64,000 nt of DNA from Sipunculus nudus (Eukaryota; Annelida; Sipuncula; Golfingiida; Sipunculidae): NCBI GenBank assembly GCA_026874595.1, contig CM049322.1:6807900-6871899 (forward strand), read 5' to 3'. Below the pieces are notes generated by a model that was given only the letters and a program-made list of their open reading frames with translations, was not told where the DNA came from and did no database searches. Numbering within the stretch: the stretch's first letter is position 1; each line of letters opens with the position of its first letter. Below are positions 1-13,253 of the stretch, piece by piece. Position numbers and translations under genes: made by a program.

Positions 1-3000
1 TTAGACCGTGACAATTCAAAATCCTACCCTTGAGATAACGAGGATCTGCCTGACGGAGTAAGATATTATATTACATACATGCATTATAATTTTGTAACCC
101 AAAGTAATATATATTAAAGTTATGTATATATATTTATAAAAATGTTCAAACTTTTATACTTAAAACAAGTATTCCGGTTCCATTTTTTAATAATCACATT
201 TATATATGATATCTCATGGTTTAAGCGAGCTAACACAAGCCTAAAACGGTAAAACAACATTACAGTTTGTACCTAATAAATAATAGTTAGCAAGTTCCTT
301 ATTTTCCTAATTAGAAAAAATAAAAATTATTTTGAATGTGTTTGGCATCAAAATGTGGTGACACCTAAGTGCAACATGTTTTACCTGCCACTTCACAGTT
401 AGTAAGCAACGGAGGATAGAGATAAAGTATCAGGGACCATTTATTGGGATTGAGGGATTTCGGGACTACGCCTTAAAATAATAACACACTTTGTTAAACT
501 CAGAGTCGTTTAACTCAGTTTAAATCAGATAAGAGAGCAAAATACATGAATAAATGTGTCATGGGCCTGTGGCTGATGCTTGTGGCTGTAGGATTCAGAA
601 TATCCACGGGAATATACACATCCTGCTTAATCATAGAGTAATTTATGAATGATTAAACTATGAAATATAAATCTCATTTCATATCCAAAACATCATTTAG
701 CTTGAACGCGATGAATTAGACGATTGTGTATCAAGAACTTGTCATTTTGTAGTAAACCAATCCATTGATATATTACCAAATATAAACTGCTATCCTAAGA
801 TTATTTAAAGATTATGTACCCATTAATTTATTCAATTTATCAAATTCGCCTGATAATGCATTTTTTAATCAAAGTCTACTTCTATTAGTTGTATTGAATA
901 ATAATTCTACATATATTTTTATTGAAAGGTCGAAAAATCTCATGAAATCTATTGATACGTTTATAAAATATGTAAGAAGAAATTGCGATGATATTGTTGA
1001 TATTTCTGGATTGGTTGAGGTAATTACTTTAATTAGGGGATTTTTTATTAAAAGAAAATGCCAACACTGGTTGAAAATATTTCGTATTTCGGATTCTTAT
1101 GTTATTAAAAGTTGACGACATGGGCTTCTCGAAAACTCTCCCCAAGACAATTATCCTCGACACTTAACCGCCGGTCATTTGCCACTGATGTAGAACCTAC
1201 ATTGTAAAAATGTGGTTGAATTTGAGAATAATATGTAGGGGAATATTTTTACATGTTGGTTATTGCTTCCAATGTGTATTCCAAACCTGGCTTGTCATAA
1301 ATTTTCTATTTTGTACCAATAAGAAAAAAAAAGAGACGAAGGTGACATTAAAATAAATTTCAAACAAACATATTTATATGTTGGAAGATGATATTCAAAG
1401 ATATTCCAATACTCCAATATGTCTCGGTGTTCTTAGTCCCTCATACGAAGAACTCAGTACTAGCTTAAGACGTACTTAGTTTGGACATGTAATTTTTAGC
1501 CTCAAAGCCACTCATCCATATACTATAGGGGCCAGTGAACGGAAGGCAGTCTTAAGCTTGGTTTCTTACAGCATATTAAATTAAACACGTTAAAGGTGCC
1601 GTTGTTATTCAAGCAACACCATTATAACAAATAAGTAATTATGACATGATATGTAATTTGATTCCATTTTTATTAAAATCTATTTTTACATTAGTTAATA
1701 TAATTTCGTACATTACATGTAAATTTAATTTTTGTCAAATGTATTTTTTGTATGTTATACCAGGGGTAATTTTCAGGGGTTTTGACCGGGAGGGGATCAT
1801 GAGGGTAATTGTCAGGGTGGTAATTGTCCAGGGGGTAGTTGTCCTGTGGCTTATCATTTGATTTGTTGCTGAATAGTACCATAGGCAATATTCTACCCCA
1901 AAGTTAATTCATAAATTAAGATGTGATAAATAAAATGTTTAATAATGTGATGTAGAACTTCGTTGTCGCATGAGGTGAAAGAGTTTACCCGTCGTCAACT
2001 CGATAACGTGCAACGGAAATAATCAAGCCGTAGGCACAGCTCATATATAAAAAAAAGGTAGTCGGTCATTTAACATACTGAGGGTTCTCTTGATTTATTA
2101 ATCTGCTTTTTTATCTGATAGTGTGACAGTGTTGGTTCAACAAACATTTGCATAAAGGGCAAACGGGTCATTCGTCGCCAAGGCATGATCTGACAAGAGT
2201 TAACACTGAGAGTAGCCGTTAAAGTGGAATAAGAGTTTGTGTGAGAGGCCTGAGGGAGAGCTGGTGCAATCGTTGGCTTTCATCCTTGTTTATTTATTTA
2301 AGACAATGTTTCATTATGAGCATATAATAAAATACACAGGAAAATACTTATTTTTTAATAATTAAAACCTAGAATCGTTTTGTGTCTACATATATTCTCA
2401 GTGGTAATATGTTCCGCGTTAACTGCTGATAGAAGATAAAGGTAATGTATTACTCCAGGCTAAACGGACGATTAAAAGGAACAAAATCTGCTATATCGGA
2501 CTAGAACAATGTACTGCTGTATTTTATTATATTTAAATACTAAAAAAAAACAGTGACTTTACAAGATAATAGGCCTAGCAATCATGTCATTCTGTTAAAA
2601 AAAGCAGTTACGCTTAGACAAAATGTAAAGAAAATAATGAGACAGATTGATGTAACATACGCAGTCATTTGACAAATGTACATGCCATCAGCATGTGTCT
2701 TCAACTCTACAAATGACATCGTACAGCATCTGCGAAACATTGTCGCAGATTAAATATGTTTGACGAAATGCTAAACTTGTATAAAATGAAGATACAACAT
2801 ATACATGCCAAATCAGCTCAACAGCTAAAACAAGGAACGGTAAGAAAACATTACTCTATATGTTTATATTTCTCCAGTCAAAATTGAACTGAGATGAGAT
2901 GAATTGAAAATTGAGATGAATTTCATATAAAAACGCTACGCTATTCCTACATGCGTGGTTATATTAATTATGATTATTATTATTATTATTATTATTATTA

Positions 3001-4030
3001 CATAAAACAAAAAAGAAATAGATCAGTTAAGTATAAAGCAGATTATATACCAGACGAGAAATAGCTAAACAATTTAAGTACCTACAGTTAAAATGCAGAG
3101 AAGAGCATATTCCCAGAACAAACAAAGTATAAAAGCAGTTCTCATGAACCCATTATATATAATTATATTCGTTTTGTGACCAGAAAAGTAACAAGGACGT
3201 GGATTAATCAGTTTTACGAGGTTAAGTGGGGATTCGCTTAAGTAAACCCACATTGAGTTGGATAAGGGATTTAATAAGAAAGCCGTTACCAATGAGTATA
3301 TAACGTTGAAATTTTATATGTTATTTTTAAGTATTTACTATCTATTTGAGTTCTAAAAATTGACGGAAACACACACCGTACCGAATCCTATTATTATTGT
3401 CCATATTCTTGTGTTTGGACTGTTCCAAATATTAATTCAAAATACATTCATTTTAATGCATTATTCGTAAATATATGTTGGAAATTACTTAAAATATAAT
3501 TAATGATAATACAATGTAGAATGTAAGATAATTGAATCATTAAAAACCTGGTTAAAGATAATAAAACATCAATACACTATGTAGATTCATTGCTTTAAAT
3601 GTGTCCATTGCTTACTTTAGAAACGTGTTTTTAATTTTGTTGAATTGATCATGTTTTATTTGTCAAATAGCATCAACTGGGTTTAAATAATTACCAGAAT
3701 GAGCGTAAAATATTTGTGTAGGGCATATTTAAAAAAAAAATTGCAAAAATACATAAACGTTTGTATAAGAGTAACCGACATATTTATATTATTATTATTC
3801 TTATATTCTTATTATCATTATTATTATTTATTTATTTTTAGGTATTGTTAATTTTCTTAATTTTGGTTTTTGTACTTTTATTACCGGTTTATTTTATATT
3901 TGGTAGTAAAAATGGTCGATGGCTATTAGTGCTATAATTAAACAATTTGGATCAGTCCAAGTATCAAAGACTGCAACTCATATTACATGAATATTTAAAC
4001 CGTATACCATCGAAACGTTGACCCACCATT
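1..4030. other. AT-rich gene-free stretch
   Basis: No exon with convincing splice sites, no recognisable protein motif and no RNA gene was seen. The open frames here are short and of low complexity. The only clear structure is a perfect ATT run near 2972-3001 and a degenerate ATT/TTA-rich tract around 3780-3840. Confidence 0.6.
2972..3001. repeat. (ATT)n microsatellite
   Basis: About ten uninterrupted ATT units read directly from the sequence, in AT-rich intergenic DNA. Confidence 0.95.
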
Positions 4031-4034
4031 AAAA

Positions 4035-4245
4035 AAAAGTACACGTGTTCAGTAGTGCCACATGCACGGGTATTACGCTGCTCTTTAACATTTAATATAA
4101 CCCTCGTGACAAAGCAAATGTCCCAAATAATTGCATATTGTCTACACAGTTACAGGTGGTGAAGGAGATTTATCTCTGTCAAAACGACATCCCGTCGGGG
4201 CTGTCAAGTAAACAGCGATAAAGCTCATAAAGATGACCAGTCCTA
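4035..4245 (+). repeat. Dispersed repeat, copy 1 (second copy near 42.04 kb)
   Basis: This ~200-base stretch matches 42035-42235 in the same order and orientation. Shared blocks include a GTGCCA-TGCAC segment, CTCGTGACA followed by AGCAAA, ACAGGTGGTGA, a GACGA/GACAT block and a TCAAGTAA-CAG-AAAGCT-ATAA tail. The copies are diverged, with small indels, which suggests an old transposable-element fragment. No coding capacity or terminal repeat was recognised. Confidence 0.65.
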
Positions 4246-5413
4246 CTTGAGTAATATATCATACTCACATGCATATCATGCATTTTAACCGGAGTTTCTG
4301 ACTGCTTTTAATTTATTAAATAACTGTCTATATGCCCAAAACTCTATACCCGAGTCAAGCTTATTTAATGTGGTACTATACATCACTGATGAGATAGAAA
4401 ATCCCTTACGAGTTTAAAAAGCAGCCTCACACCGTAAACATACAATCAGGAAGTAATGATATCAGTATACATTGTGATTGCAAATTCAGTCATTATGTAT
4501 TTCACCAAATCTAAAGTTTTAAACAAGCAAAGGGTTGATAATGTGGCATAAACATGTAGTGCCCTCTAAAGGGAACGTTTTTGTGCGCCTTAATTTATAA
4601 TGCGTATCACTGAGGCAAAGGGTCATGGACAGGCCGATTTGGCCAAAGTTCTTTGGGACGACGACCTGATAATGCATTGCATTGGTAATTAATCATGTAG
4701 ATAACTCCAGTGACATTATATAAAACAACTGACACCTTTATCCTACAGTCGCTTGAACATGTACAAAAACATTTATTCGTACTATATGTAGAACGTGTTA
4801 TCCAATGGTGAGCCCTTTTGAAAAGTACGATAATCATTGAACTTATTATCAGATTAATCTTGTTTTTCAACTTTGTTTGATACTCTATTTTGAATCATCT
4901 ATATATGCATACCGTCCCACGTTTCTTCCCTGCAATAATCACCTACTATTGTGACCATAGCGATTAAAGCTGATAACCATACCTTGCAAAAATGGCACAA
5001 ACACGAATATGACTGTCGTATTCTGTTTAGCTGTTTTTCAGCTGCTTTCATGTTACAAAGGCCACAAATCCTAAATCCGTGGTGAGATATGGCAATTTCG
5101 TTTTTTTTTTCAATAGGCAACATGTCCTTCGGAGATATTTTTGCCAACGCACGTCATTTAGCAGCGAATATAAGGTCAAATAAGCTTGAATATTTTTATT
5201 ATAATTTAATGAATTAAAAGCAAGGAATTTAGTGTAATATGAATTAATTAGAGCCGGTGCTTTTTACTTTACCCGCCCCCTATTCTGCTGAAACCAATTT
5301 CACTATCGGCGTGTGCTGCATAGCTAACAAAAGGTTTCCAAGTGAACAGACATAACTGAATTTCATCGGTCACCCGTATTTAAGACACACCATGTAATTG
5401 CAACTTACTGTGG

Positions 5414-5415
<2 letters not shown>

Positions 5416-5463
<48 letters not shown>
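5416..5463. repeat. (TA)n microsatellite
   Basis: Uninterrupted TA dinucleotide run of about 24 units. Confidence 0.95.
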
Positions 5464-5465
<2 letters not shown>

Positions 5466-6204
5466 TTTACACATTTGGATTGATTATTGGTTCTTATATT
5501 CATGTTATATAAATAAACTATATGTATAAACTCATGTTCAAAAGGGTGATAGTTAAACTATACCTAAAAAGAAAATGTTACAACAACTTGGCTTTCATTC
5601 AATCTTTACTACTGATTATATTGTACCCCTATGACCTGCATAGAAACATATATCTTACAAATCCAATGCAATTAACTGGTTTGTAAAATTGTAAGGCATA
5701 CATCCTTCCAACATAACACAATAAGTTTACTGTAAGTGGTAAAGACCAAAAAGAAAAATAAATTAACCCCATTCAAATGAGGTGAAGTAAATAAAAAGAT
5801 ATTATATAAATTCTCTTAACGAACTTATTATATAATATGTTATAGAAAATGATGCTAAATGGAAATAGATCAACAAAGAACAAATAATTGTTGGTCTTTA
5901 TGTAATATAACATTTTATTCTGTATAAATACAGAAAGCGTGGAGAGTTTACATATGCGTTTATCATTTCAGTGTAAGTCATCATTATCCTATTTCTATAT
6001 ACACTTCCTTATGGGTTCAGACAGAAAAAAATAACTGGGAAGTTTCAAGCAACTCTTAAGATTTAATTTCTCATAAATATTCTCTATCATCCAACTCAAA
6101 ATAACCGAGGGAATAGTAATCACTTTTACAGTTATGTTTGAAATGTTCAATTAATCTGATTTTAAAATAACGTATTTTGTTAATTAAGTACTTTACAACC
6201 TATG

Positions 6205-6390
6205 TCAAACATTATTAAACCCTTCCTAAATAATACAAAAGGTCCCACATTAAAGTTCAGTAATTTGGCGATACGGGTTGAAATGTGATATTTAAAATAA
6301 AGTAGTATCTTCAACCCGTATGGCCAAATTACTGTACTTTGTTCAACCATTTGTGTAACTTATCTTAGGAAGGGCTTGATAATGTCTGAT
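6205..6390. mobile_element. Foldback MITE-like inverted repeat
   Basis: Two arms of about 78 bases (6205-6283 and 6312-6390) are inverted complements of each other around a short AT-rich centre. The left arm carries ATTATTAAACCCTTCCTAA and later GATACGGGTTGAA; the right arm carries TTCAACCCGTAT and TTAGGAAGGGCTTGATAAT. Arms this long with a tiny loop are typical of foldback MITEs. No transposase is present. The transcript would form a long hairpin. Target-site duplication was not resolved. Confidence 0.8.
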
Positions 6391-6679
6391 AAAAGTTATA
6401 ATAGTATTTATACAGTTATTTCCACATGCATTGTGAAACAACTTGCCGACAAAGTAAAAAAATGTCTCCTTTTAATACAACGTTTGCCTCTGCCCCTTCT
6501 GTCCCTTTAAACAGTATCCCTTCCTTCTCTTTATATATAAATACACTCAGAGAAACCGACTCAAACTTTCTATTGTGCGTAGGTATAACATGGAAAAGAA
6601 GCAGCGAGGCGACAAAAATATATTTGATGCGGTTATACCAATGTGCCAAGACAGTAACAAAGATCATTTACTTGAATTG

Positions 6680-6696
6680 CCAACAGATGGCGCAGC
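6680..6696 (+). promoter_or_regulatory. CTCF-like motif 1
   Basis: CCAACAGATGGCGCAGC fits the general metazoan CTCF core (CCA-N2-AG-G/A-TGGCGC). A second near-identical motif lies 75 bases on. Binding is inferred from motif shape only. Confidence 0.4.
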
Positions 6697-6754
6697 ATAT
6701 TGGACATTATATCTGTACATTAAAATCAACATAAATATATCTGTTGATAGTGTT

Positions 6755-6772
6755 CCAACAGATGGCGCAAAC
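6755..6772 (+). promoter_or_regulatory. CTCF-like motif 2
   Basis: CCAACAGATGGCGCAAAC, the same core and orientation as the motif at 6680. It is followed by CTGCTTGACAT, and similar TTGACNT tails follow the matches at 8144 and 57791. The shared tail suggests the motifs were spread inside a repeat family. Confidence 0.4.
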
Positions 6773-7023
6773 TGCTTGACATAATTTAAAATAATTGGAT
6801 TATGTATGTATTTCTACTGACATCATATGTGCATATACATGGCGTAATTTTCAAATTTGTATCTGTTTATGTTTTGCCTCAAATAAAGAAAATCACATAC
6901 ACTATAAAATAAATAAGGGTGGTTTTTGCTTTTGGATAATCTTTATATCATATTGCATTTTCTTAAACTGCTCATAATCTCAAATGATGTAAAGAAATAG
7001 TTTATCAAGTATAACCGACCATT

Positions 7024-7025
<2 letters not shown>

Positions 7026-7057
<32 letters not shown>

Positions 7058-7090
7058 TATATATAATATATATATATAAACATATATATT
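7026..7090. repeat. Interrupted (AT)n tract
   Basis: AT dinucleotides with TTTAT interruptions, read directly. Confidence 0.9.
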
Positions 7091-8140
7091 TATTTATGAA
7101 CAGCCATGCCGGTTCGTTGGGTGCTGAGAAGTTGAACGTGAATACACAGACAGGTCGGTTCATTCCGAATGGGAATCAACCTTTGAACTTCCAAACTATC
7201 CGGGGTTCACAAGAAGGTTGAATATTCGCACACGTTCAATGAACCAGCGCAGTAAATATGAAAGTGTATTATAGAACTAGACTGACCTGTACCTGTAGAA
7301 AACTCAAATCTTTAAATATCCATAATTTGTGATTAGAGTAATCCATTTGTGTCCCTACACTTTAGTTCGCAAATGAACAGTATGAATACATTCATAAATA
7401 CATACAGTATAATGTCTTACATTGACATGTGCATCCTTTTATTACATACAGGATATGCCCTCGTGCAGCGCGTAATGTTTGCAGTATGATAACAGAATTC
7501 GCATGGCAATTCAGAACTTGACCTTTGCCCTGATTCTTGTTGGTATCCATGACATGGTGAGATGCATGAAAAGGAAAATGTGTTGCCTCCATGTATGTGT
7601 TACACGTGTATTGGTGATGTGATAAGTTTCTTAATTCAAGTACCTGATCTCCTCTTGATACGGTGCAGCTGTGCCAGGTGCTTTTCAGTTAAAATTATTA
7701 ATGCAATTTTCATAGGCATGCATATGAATTACTTCTACTTGCGAATGTCCATTGCGCCTGAACCAATAAAGAGGAAATCTGTAATTCATACAATATAAAT
7801 ACTACCTCCCAGGTAGATATTGATAGACAAACCTAGTTTCTTTCATGTTGAATAAAGGCAGTATTAATTTTTTGTTTATTGTCACCCACGTATGTTTGTT
7901 AACATGTATCATTGTTTCGTCCGTTGTCTTCATTTGTTTAAATTATATACATACATAGTTTTGGGGCTAGAATTATTATACTTAGTTCTGTATATGAGCC
8001 TCAAACACTGATAAAGATTGATCATGATTACATGCATCTTTCAATGAATTACATGGAACTTGCAATGGTTTCATGCCGTTATCTTATATTTGATACCCAT
8101 CGATATTTTGCTAATGCCCTGTTGATGCTTGCTTTACACA
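7091..8140. other. No gene seen
   Basis: No exon or RNA gene recognised. Weak inverted similarity exists between 7100-7135 and 7220-7250 (both carry GGTTC and TTGAACGTG in opposite orientation), suggestive of another decayed foldback element, but it is too imperfect to call. Confidence 0.4.
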
Positions 8141-8143
8141 ACT

Positions 8144-8162
8144 CCAAACAGATGGCGCTAGC
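8144..8162 (+). promoter_or_regulatory. CTCF-like motif 3
   Basis: CCAAACAGATGGCGCTAGC followed by TTCTTGACTT. Same core and trailing sequence as the motifs at 6755 and 57791. Confidence 0.35.
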
Positions 8163-8599
8163 TTCTTGACTTGGTCCTCCATCGTGGAGAAATAACTACA
8201 TTTTCAACAGTTCTGTTTATACCCATTTATTTATCTATGATCATGCTAACAAACAGAAACATGAAGTAAGAGTCCACCACATACTGGCATAGCCATCAAT
8301 CGCCAGTGCATATAGTGCCCGACGTTCTTTTGTAAACAATAAATACAACTAAACCACCACACTTGAGCGCGTCATCAGTTATGGATATTTGTACCTCAAA
8401 ATAAGAGAGTTTACATTTAGAGAGATTATAGTTTACATTACATAGAAACAAATCTCTCACGAACACTCCATGATATATTTATTATCTGTAACATAATTTG
8501 TAACACAATATTAACATTCCTTTATGTAAATGCGTTCATCTGCAGCATAAAATGTATAATATATAATATGTAATACATGATTGTGTAAAAATTAATATA

Positions 8600-8618
8600 T
8601 ATATACATATACATATAT

Positions 8619-8672
<54 letters not shown>
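8600..8672. repeat. (AT)n/(AC)n compound microsatellite
   Basis: ATATAC and ACAC units grade into a long AT run. This run generates the artificial Tyr-Ile open frames seen on both strands. Confidence 0.95.
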
Positions 8673-8674
<2 letters not shown>

Positions 8675-11030
8675 CCATAATAAGTTTTGCAAGGATCTGT
8701 CACACAAGTAAAATGCGCAAACTCATAATTCCTCTTTTATAAATCGTCCACAGACACAATTATCTTCAATACAAGCTTTGTGAAATAGTTGATAAGTAGA
8801 TCCGACATTAAAAGGATCAGACAAACTGATATGATTTAACATTAACTGTTGTGCAATGGTAACTTTATTCATTATGATATTTGTATATATATTTTGCATC
8901 AGTAACATCAATTACCACAAGCATCCGTACCATGAAAGGGAACACAAAATGAACGGGTACAAAATATAGCACGGCCGTTAAGGGCAGGGAGATAAGAAAT
9001 GCCCCAAAGGAGAAGGCAAGCTTATTGACAGGCACGTGTGAGGTAAATAAATTTGGCAATACAGAATTTTCAACAAGAGTTGACCGCTTGCGACTGGTGT
9101 TCATCCATATGGCCTCGAAGACCATCACAGGCTGTCAGCTACAGCCCGCAAACTGTCTGCTACTGGTCGACGATTGTCAGTAGCAGGCAGTCGCAGACGG
9201 TCGTTGGCTGTCTGCTACTGGTCTCAGATAAATATCTCAGGAAAATCGCAGTTGCCAGCAGGCTTATGTGGTTCTGATAAATTTTTCAGTACAGATCATT
9301 CTTGGTGCATGAGCCTCTGGCTGGGAGCATCTAATATTGTGATATTGGAAACCTATCAAAAACGACCAGCTTGGGGAGCACAAAATCCAAAATAAAAAAA
9401 AACATGATATTTTTATATTCAGACTTCCAGGTTTTGGTTTCCTTTCAAAGAATAGTCGGAATATGGGGACAAGACCATGATGCGTTTACGCCAGAGTGTA
9501 ACTTGTAAATATACGATGCACAATTTGTCTACTTAAAGGTTGAAGGAAAAGGTACACGAATGGTTTACACTTCTAATTCACATTCTAATTTACCATGAAA
9601 TATTCATGAACTTATATATAACATTTCTGGTTGCTAGAACGATGCATACGCTGTATAAGATTTTAGAAAACAATGTGTTTGTTATACATGGTCTTCGATA
9701 AAAAGATAAGAAGAAGGACATAGAATACAAGCACACTGACTGAGTGTTTATCTTCTACAACTAGGAAACGTCTTATTCAGTGTCAGCTGTTCTTATCGTG
9801 TGCGTGAAATCGTTTAAATTTGCAATCTTGAGTTCAGAACGAACAGCATATCAAATCTTTTTATTCTAGTTTTATACTTCCAATGTCTACCCTGAAGATA
9901 CAGGTGAATAGGGATAATTGATTTTTTAGTAAAATGCGTCTGCTACAGAGGAAAGCAACACAGCCAAAACGAGCTGGTCGATAAACTTGGTGGTAGTCTA
10001 TAGAATGCATACCTCTTAAATCAAAGGATAGGATGATATGTGTTTATAATCAGATGTAATGTTTGCAATTATATTAAAAGTTTTAAAAAAAATGTTATTC
10101 TGTTTGTTAGCCATGGTATGGCTATGGAACGTAGGGTATAAACGGGTTCAAAGTAGATGTAATACAATAATAGAAAATTAATGGCAATATCAGCTCAGAA
10201 ATGTTTTTAACCTCTACGCTACCTGTTTAAGGTATGTGGGGGACTTTAGGTGTTATTTAGGGTTCAACAATGGACTTTGTATATTAATTTTGTATTTTAA
10301 TATATGACTGCACTTTTTTAAACTGTTTATTCAATTTAACAGCCAGTCAGATATAGTGTTGCATGCCTCGCTAAACATACTCTGTTTTACACGTTATTTA
10401 TCAACATATATTAATCTATAGAGATATTAAATCAATTTAGGTATAGTGCACTATTTAAATGTCATTTAATACCCACATTAAATGTGACAATGTGCATAAC
10501 TAAAGAAACATGCATATTTACTTTCACAATATTTGTCATTCAAGGGAATCGAGTTAGCTAAAATGACAAAAAGTCTACATCGATAATGTCTGACAAAACA
10601 TTGAATACCACTTATCCAATTTATGCTCCAATAAAAGTGTTCTACATATACCTGTTACCCAAGATGCCAATTAATGAATATAATGTGTACAGGCATAAGG
10701 AATGGCTAGTTATATCTGTCTCTACCAGGGGGCCTCGCGTTCAGTTAAAACTGTCTTACCTGTATCCATAAGACGGCCTTTGTCTTAGACATGTAATTGT
10801 GCATTGTTATTGCGTTTATTATCATCTTTACTCTCATTAATCATTCTGTTGACGGTGGTAATGTATTAAGCTAGTTTTATGTTGAAAGGCATCTCCCTTA
10901 CGGGAAATGAAAAAAAAACAATATTGAGCTTAGCGGTGACAAACATGTCTGTAGATTATAACAATTGGTTATTTAAGGTCGTTGCCATGGTAACGTGATG
11001 CATCGGTAACATTACACATGCCTTTCGAAG
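8673..11030. other. No gene seen
   Basis: No splice-bounded exon or protein motif. The 9120-9230 segment repeats TGTCTGCTACTGGTC-like words a few times (a short local minisatellite) and gives rise to the only longer open frames. Confidence 0.5.
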
Positions 11031-11035
11031 ATATA

Positions 11036-11208
11036 AGAATGCTAAGAATAATCTTAGTATATAAGGGACTGATCTTAGTTTATCCATGACTCATCTTAGT
11101 ATATCAGTGACTCATATAAGTAAACCCAGTGACTCATTTTAGTTTATTAATGATTCATCTTAGTTTATCTGTGACTCATCTTAATATATCAGTGACTCAC
11201 TTAAGTAC
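11036..11208 (+). repeat. TGACTCA satellite, block 1
   Basis: Diverged ~21-base units with consensus AGTGACTCATCTTAGTATATC, one after another. It stops abruptly at a CAGTGGAATC transposon-like end at 11209. Confidence 0.85.
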
Positions 11209-11320
11209 AGTGGAATCTCTATGATGTGACCATCCTTTGGACTGAGACAAACCTCCCACTTTGTATAGGTACCAACCATATGGTGGTTATAGCTGCCACA
11301 TTCAGTGCTTTTACCTACTT
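11209..11320 (+). mobile_element. Possible Tigger/pogo-like terminus
   Basis: TACAGTGGAATCTCTATGA resembles the ends of pogo/Tigger DNA transposons (TA target, CAGTNGA start, then ACATNATGGNGACC-like words). It interrupts the satellite. The other end was not identified. Confidence 0.3.
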
Positions 11321-11437
11321 TGAAATATTACCATATATGCTCCTGTTTCAAAGGACTCCATTTACGTGATGTATCCACGTTCTCACTAGAGAAAAGGTTA
11401 TTCTAGTTAATACTAAAAATTTAAATTGTTGATATAC

Positions 11438-11441
11438 ATAC

Positions 11442-11473
<32 letters not shown>

Positions 11474-11502
11474 GTGTGTATATATATATATATAATATAT
11501 AT
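11438..11502. repeat. (AT)n tract with TGTGTA interruption
   Basis: Two AT dinucleotide runs separated by ATGTGTGTAT, read directly. The unrelated stretch from about 11500 to 12395 shows no gene; a 95-codon open frame at 11505-11792 has no recognisable features. Confidence 0.85.
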
Positions 11503-12396
11503 GTTTGTGCATGTATACTATATATGGATGGACATTACCTACAAGCGTTAATCATGTTATAAAGAAACCTTTCTGCTATATTGAGAAGTTTGCAAACGCA
11601 TCCTTAGATAACCAAACTGTTCTACAAACTTCCTCTAAGAAAAGCCACTCTCTGAATCGTCGAACCAGTACACATTTAGGCTATGCAAAACCATTATATT
11701 TCATTTTTGGGATATTTTATAAGTGGAGAGTAACACAGAGAATGCCTGTGAATGACCTGTGGTTGGGGTTGATCATTAAGTGCAACTGCTAAGTAAATAT
11801 TGCACTGGGGACAGGTGATCTTATAGTATTAGCTTATTTGATATTAGTAAGTAATTAGGTGAATGAGCAGGGCGTGCACTCATAATATTGAGTATAGCAA
11901 TTTCTTTGCTTCGCTGAGATAAGAAAGTCAAGTCACTGTCAGATCAAAGTATGCCTATCAGTCCAATATGAATGGCTGCTACGTGGTGCATTCGGCTGAC
12001 CGGACCATGTGCAGACACATTAAAATGTCCTAATTATTATGCATGCATTATTATGATTATGTAATCAGACAGTAGCATGCCGCTTATCTCCGATCGTCTG
12101 CTTGATCATCATCCATAATTCTTGAAATATAAACTAATAATGAATTGTTACTATGATTATTGCTAATAAATATAAATTCACAATAAATAAAGATCCAAAA
12201 GTTTACAAAGGAAGATACTTCAACTGGCAAAATCGATGAAATGCAAACATCAGCTGAAAAAGTGCCCACTGTACATAATATTGTGTACATAATTATGTAC
12301 CCACATTAGCTAACCATAATCAAGAGCAGCAAAAAACGGGACTGCCAAATAGTGCATACTTTATGGATGTGCCCACTAAGAGACGTTCGATTGTAT

Positions 12397-12540
12397 TTCA
12401 GTGACTCATCTAAATATATATCTGTTACTCATAATAGTATATAAGTGACCAATCTTAATTTAATAGTGCCTCATCCAACTCTATCAGAAGATGATCTAAG
12501 TGTATCATCAACTCACCTCAGTGACTCATGTTAGTAAAAA
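12397..12540 (+). repeat. TGACTCA satellite, block 2
   Basis: Same ~21-base unit as blocks 1, 3 and 4, more diverged. It ends where a truncated SINE begins. Confidence 0.8.
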
Positions 12541-12704
12541 GTTAATAAAATTAAAGTCGCAGGTTTTATATCCCTTCCGAATAACTTGCTCAGAAGATTT
12601 TATAAGTACCTTTTCGCTGGTAGCTCCAAAAGAATGCTACAGAGTTTAAACATTTTTAGGGCGTTTGGGCCCTCAATACGCAGGTGGCACTTATCGTCTT
12701 ATTA
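12541..12704 (-). mobile_element. 5'-truncated SINE copy
   Basis: This ~160-base stretch is a diverged copy of 13254-13415 (shared GTTAATA, GCAGGTTTTA, CTCAGAAG, GGTAGCT, GCTACAGAGT, GGGCCC-CAATACG words). It lacks the tRNA-like head present at 13490-13557, as expected for a 5'-truncated SINE on the minus strand. Confidence 0.6.
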
Positions 12705-13250
12705 TATCAGTGACTCACCTTACTAAATCAGTGACTCATCTAACTATATATCGGTGACTCATCATAGTATATTAGGGTCTCATCCTACTATACCACTGAC
12801 TTATCTAACTATATATCGGTGACTCATCATATTATATAAGTAACTCCCCTCAGTACATCAGTGATTCATCTAACTATATATCAGTGACTCATCATAGTAT
12901 AAAAGTGACGCATCTTATTATATCAGTGACTCGTTGTATTATATCAGTCATTCGTCTTAGTATATCAGTGACTCATCTAACTTTATATCAGTGACTTATT
13001 ATGGTACATAAGTGACTCATCTTAGTCAGTCTGCGACTCATCTAACAATATACCAGTGACTCGTCTTATTATATCAGTGACTCACCTTAGTAAATCAGGG
13101 ACTCACCTCAGTATATTAGTGACTATATATGGGTGACTCATGATAAAATCAAGTGACTCATCTGAGTAAATCTGTGACTCATCTCAGTGTATCGGAGACT
13201 GATCTAAGTATATCAGGGACCTCAGTATATTAGTGACTAACTGTTAGTAC
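12705..13250 (+). repeat. TGACTCA satellite, block 3
   Basis: More than twenty head-to-tail units of ~21 bases, most keeping GTGACTCAT. Individual units vary at TTAGTATATCA. Confidence 0.9.
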
Positions 13251-13253
13251 ACA

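Noticed and set aside
1691-1888. Minus-strand frame rich in DNYPxDNYP repeats
   Set aside because: Arises from a short GT-rich GGTAATTGTCA local repeat of about four units at 1765-1850; most likely a small minisatellite, not a gene.
8522-8707. Tyr-Ile repeat proteins (also at 31449, 54348, 54378 and 55991)
   Set aside because: Translations of AT dinucleotide runs, open on both strands; not genes.
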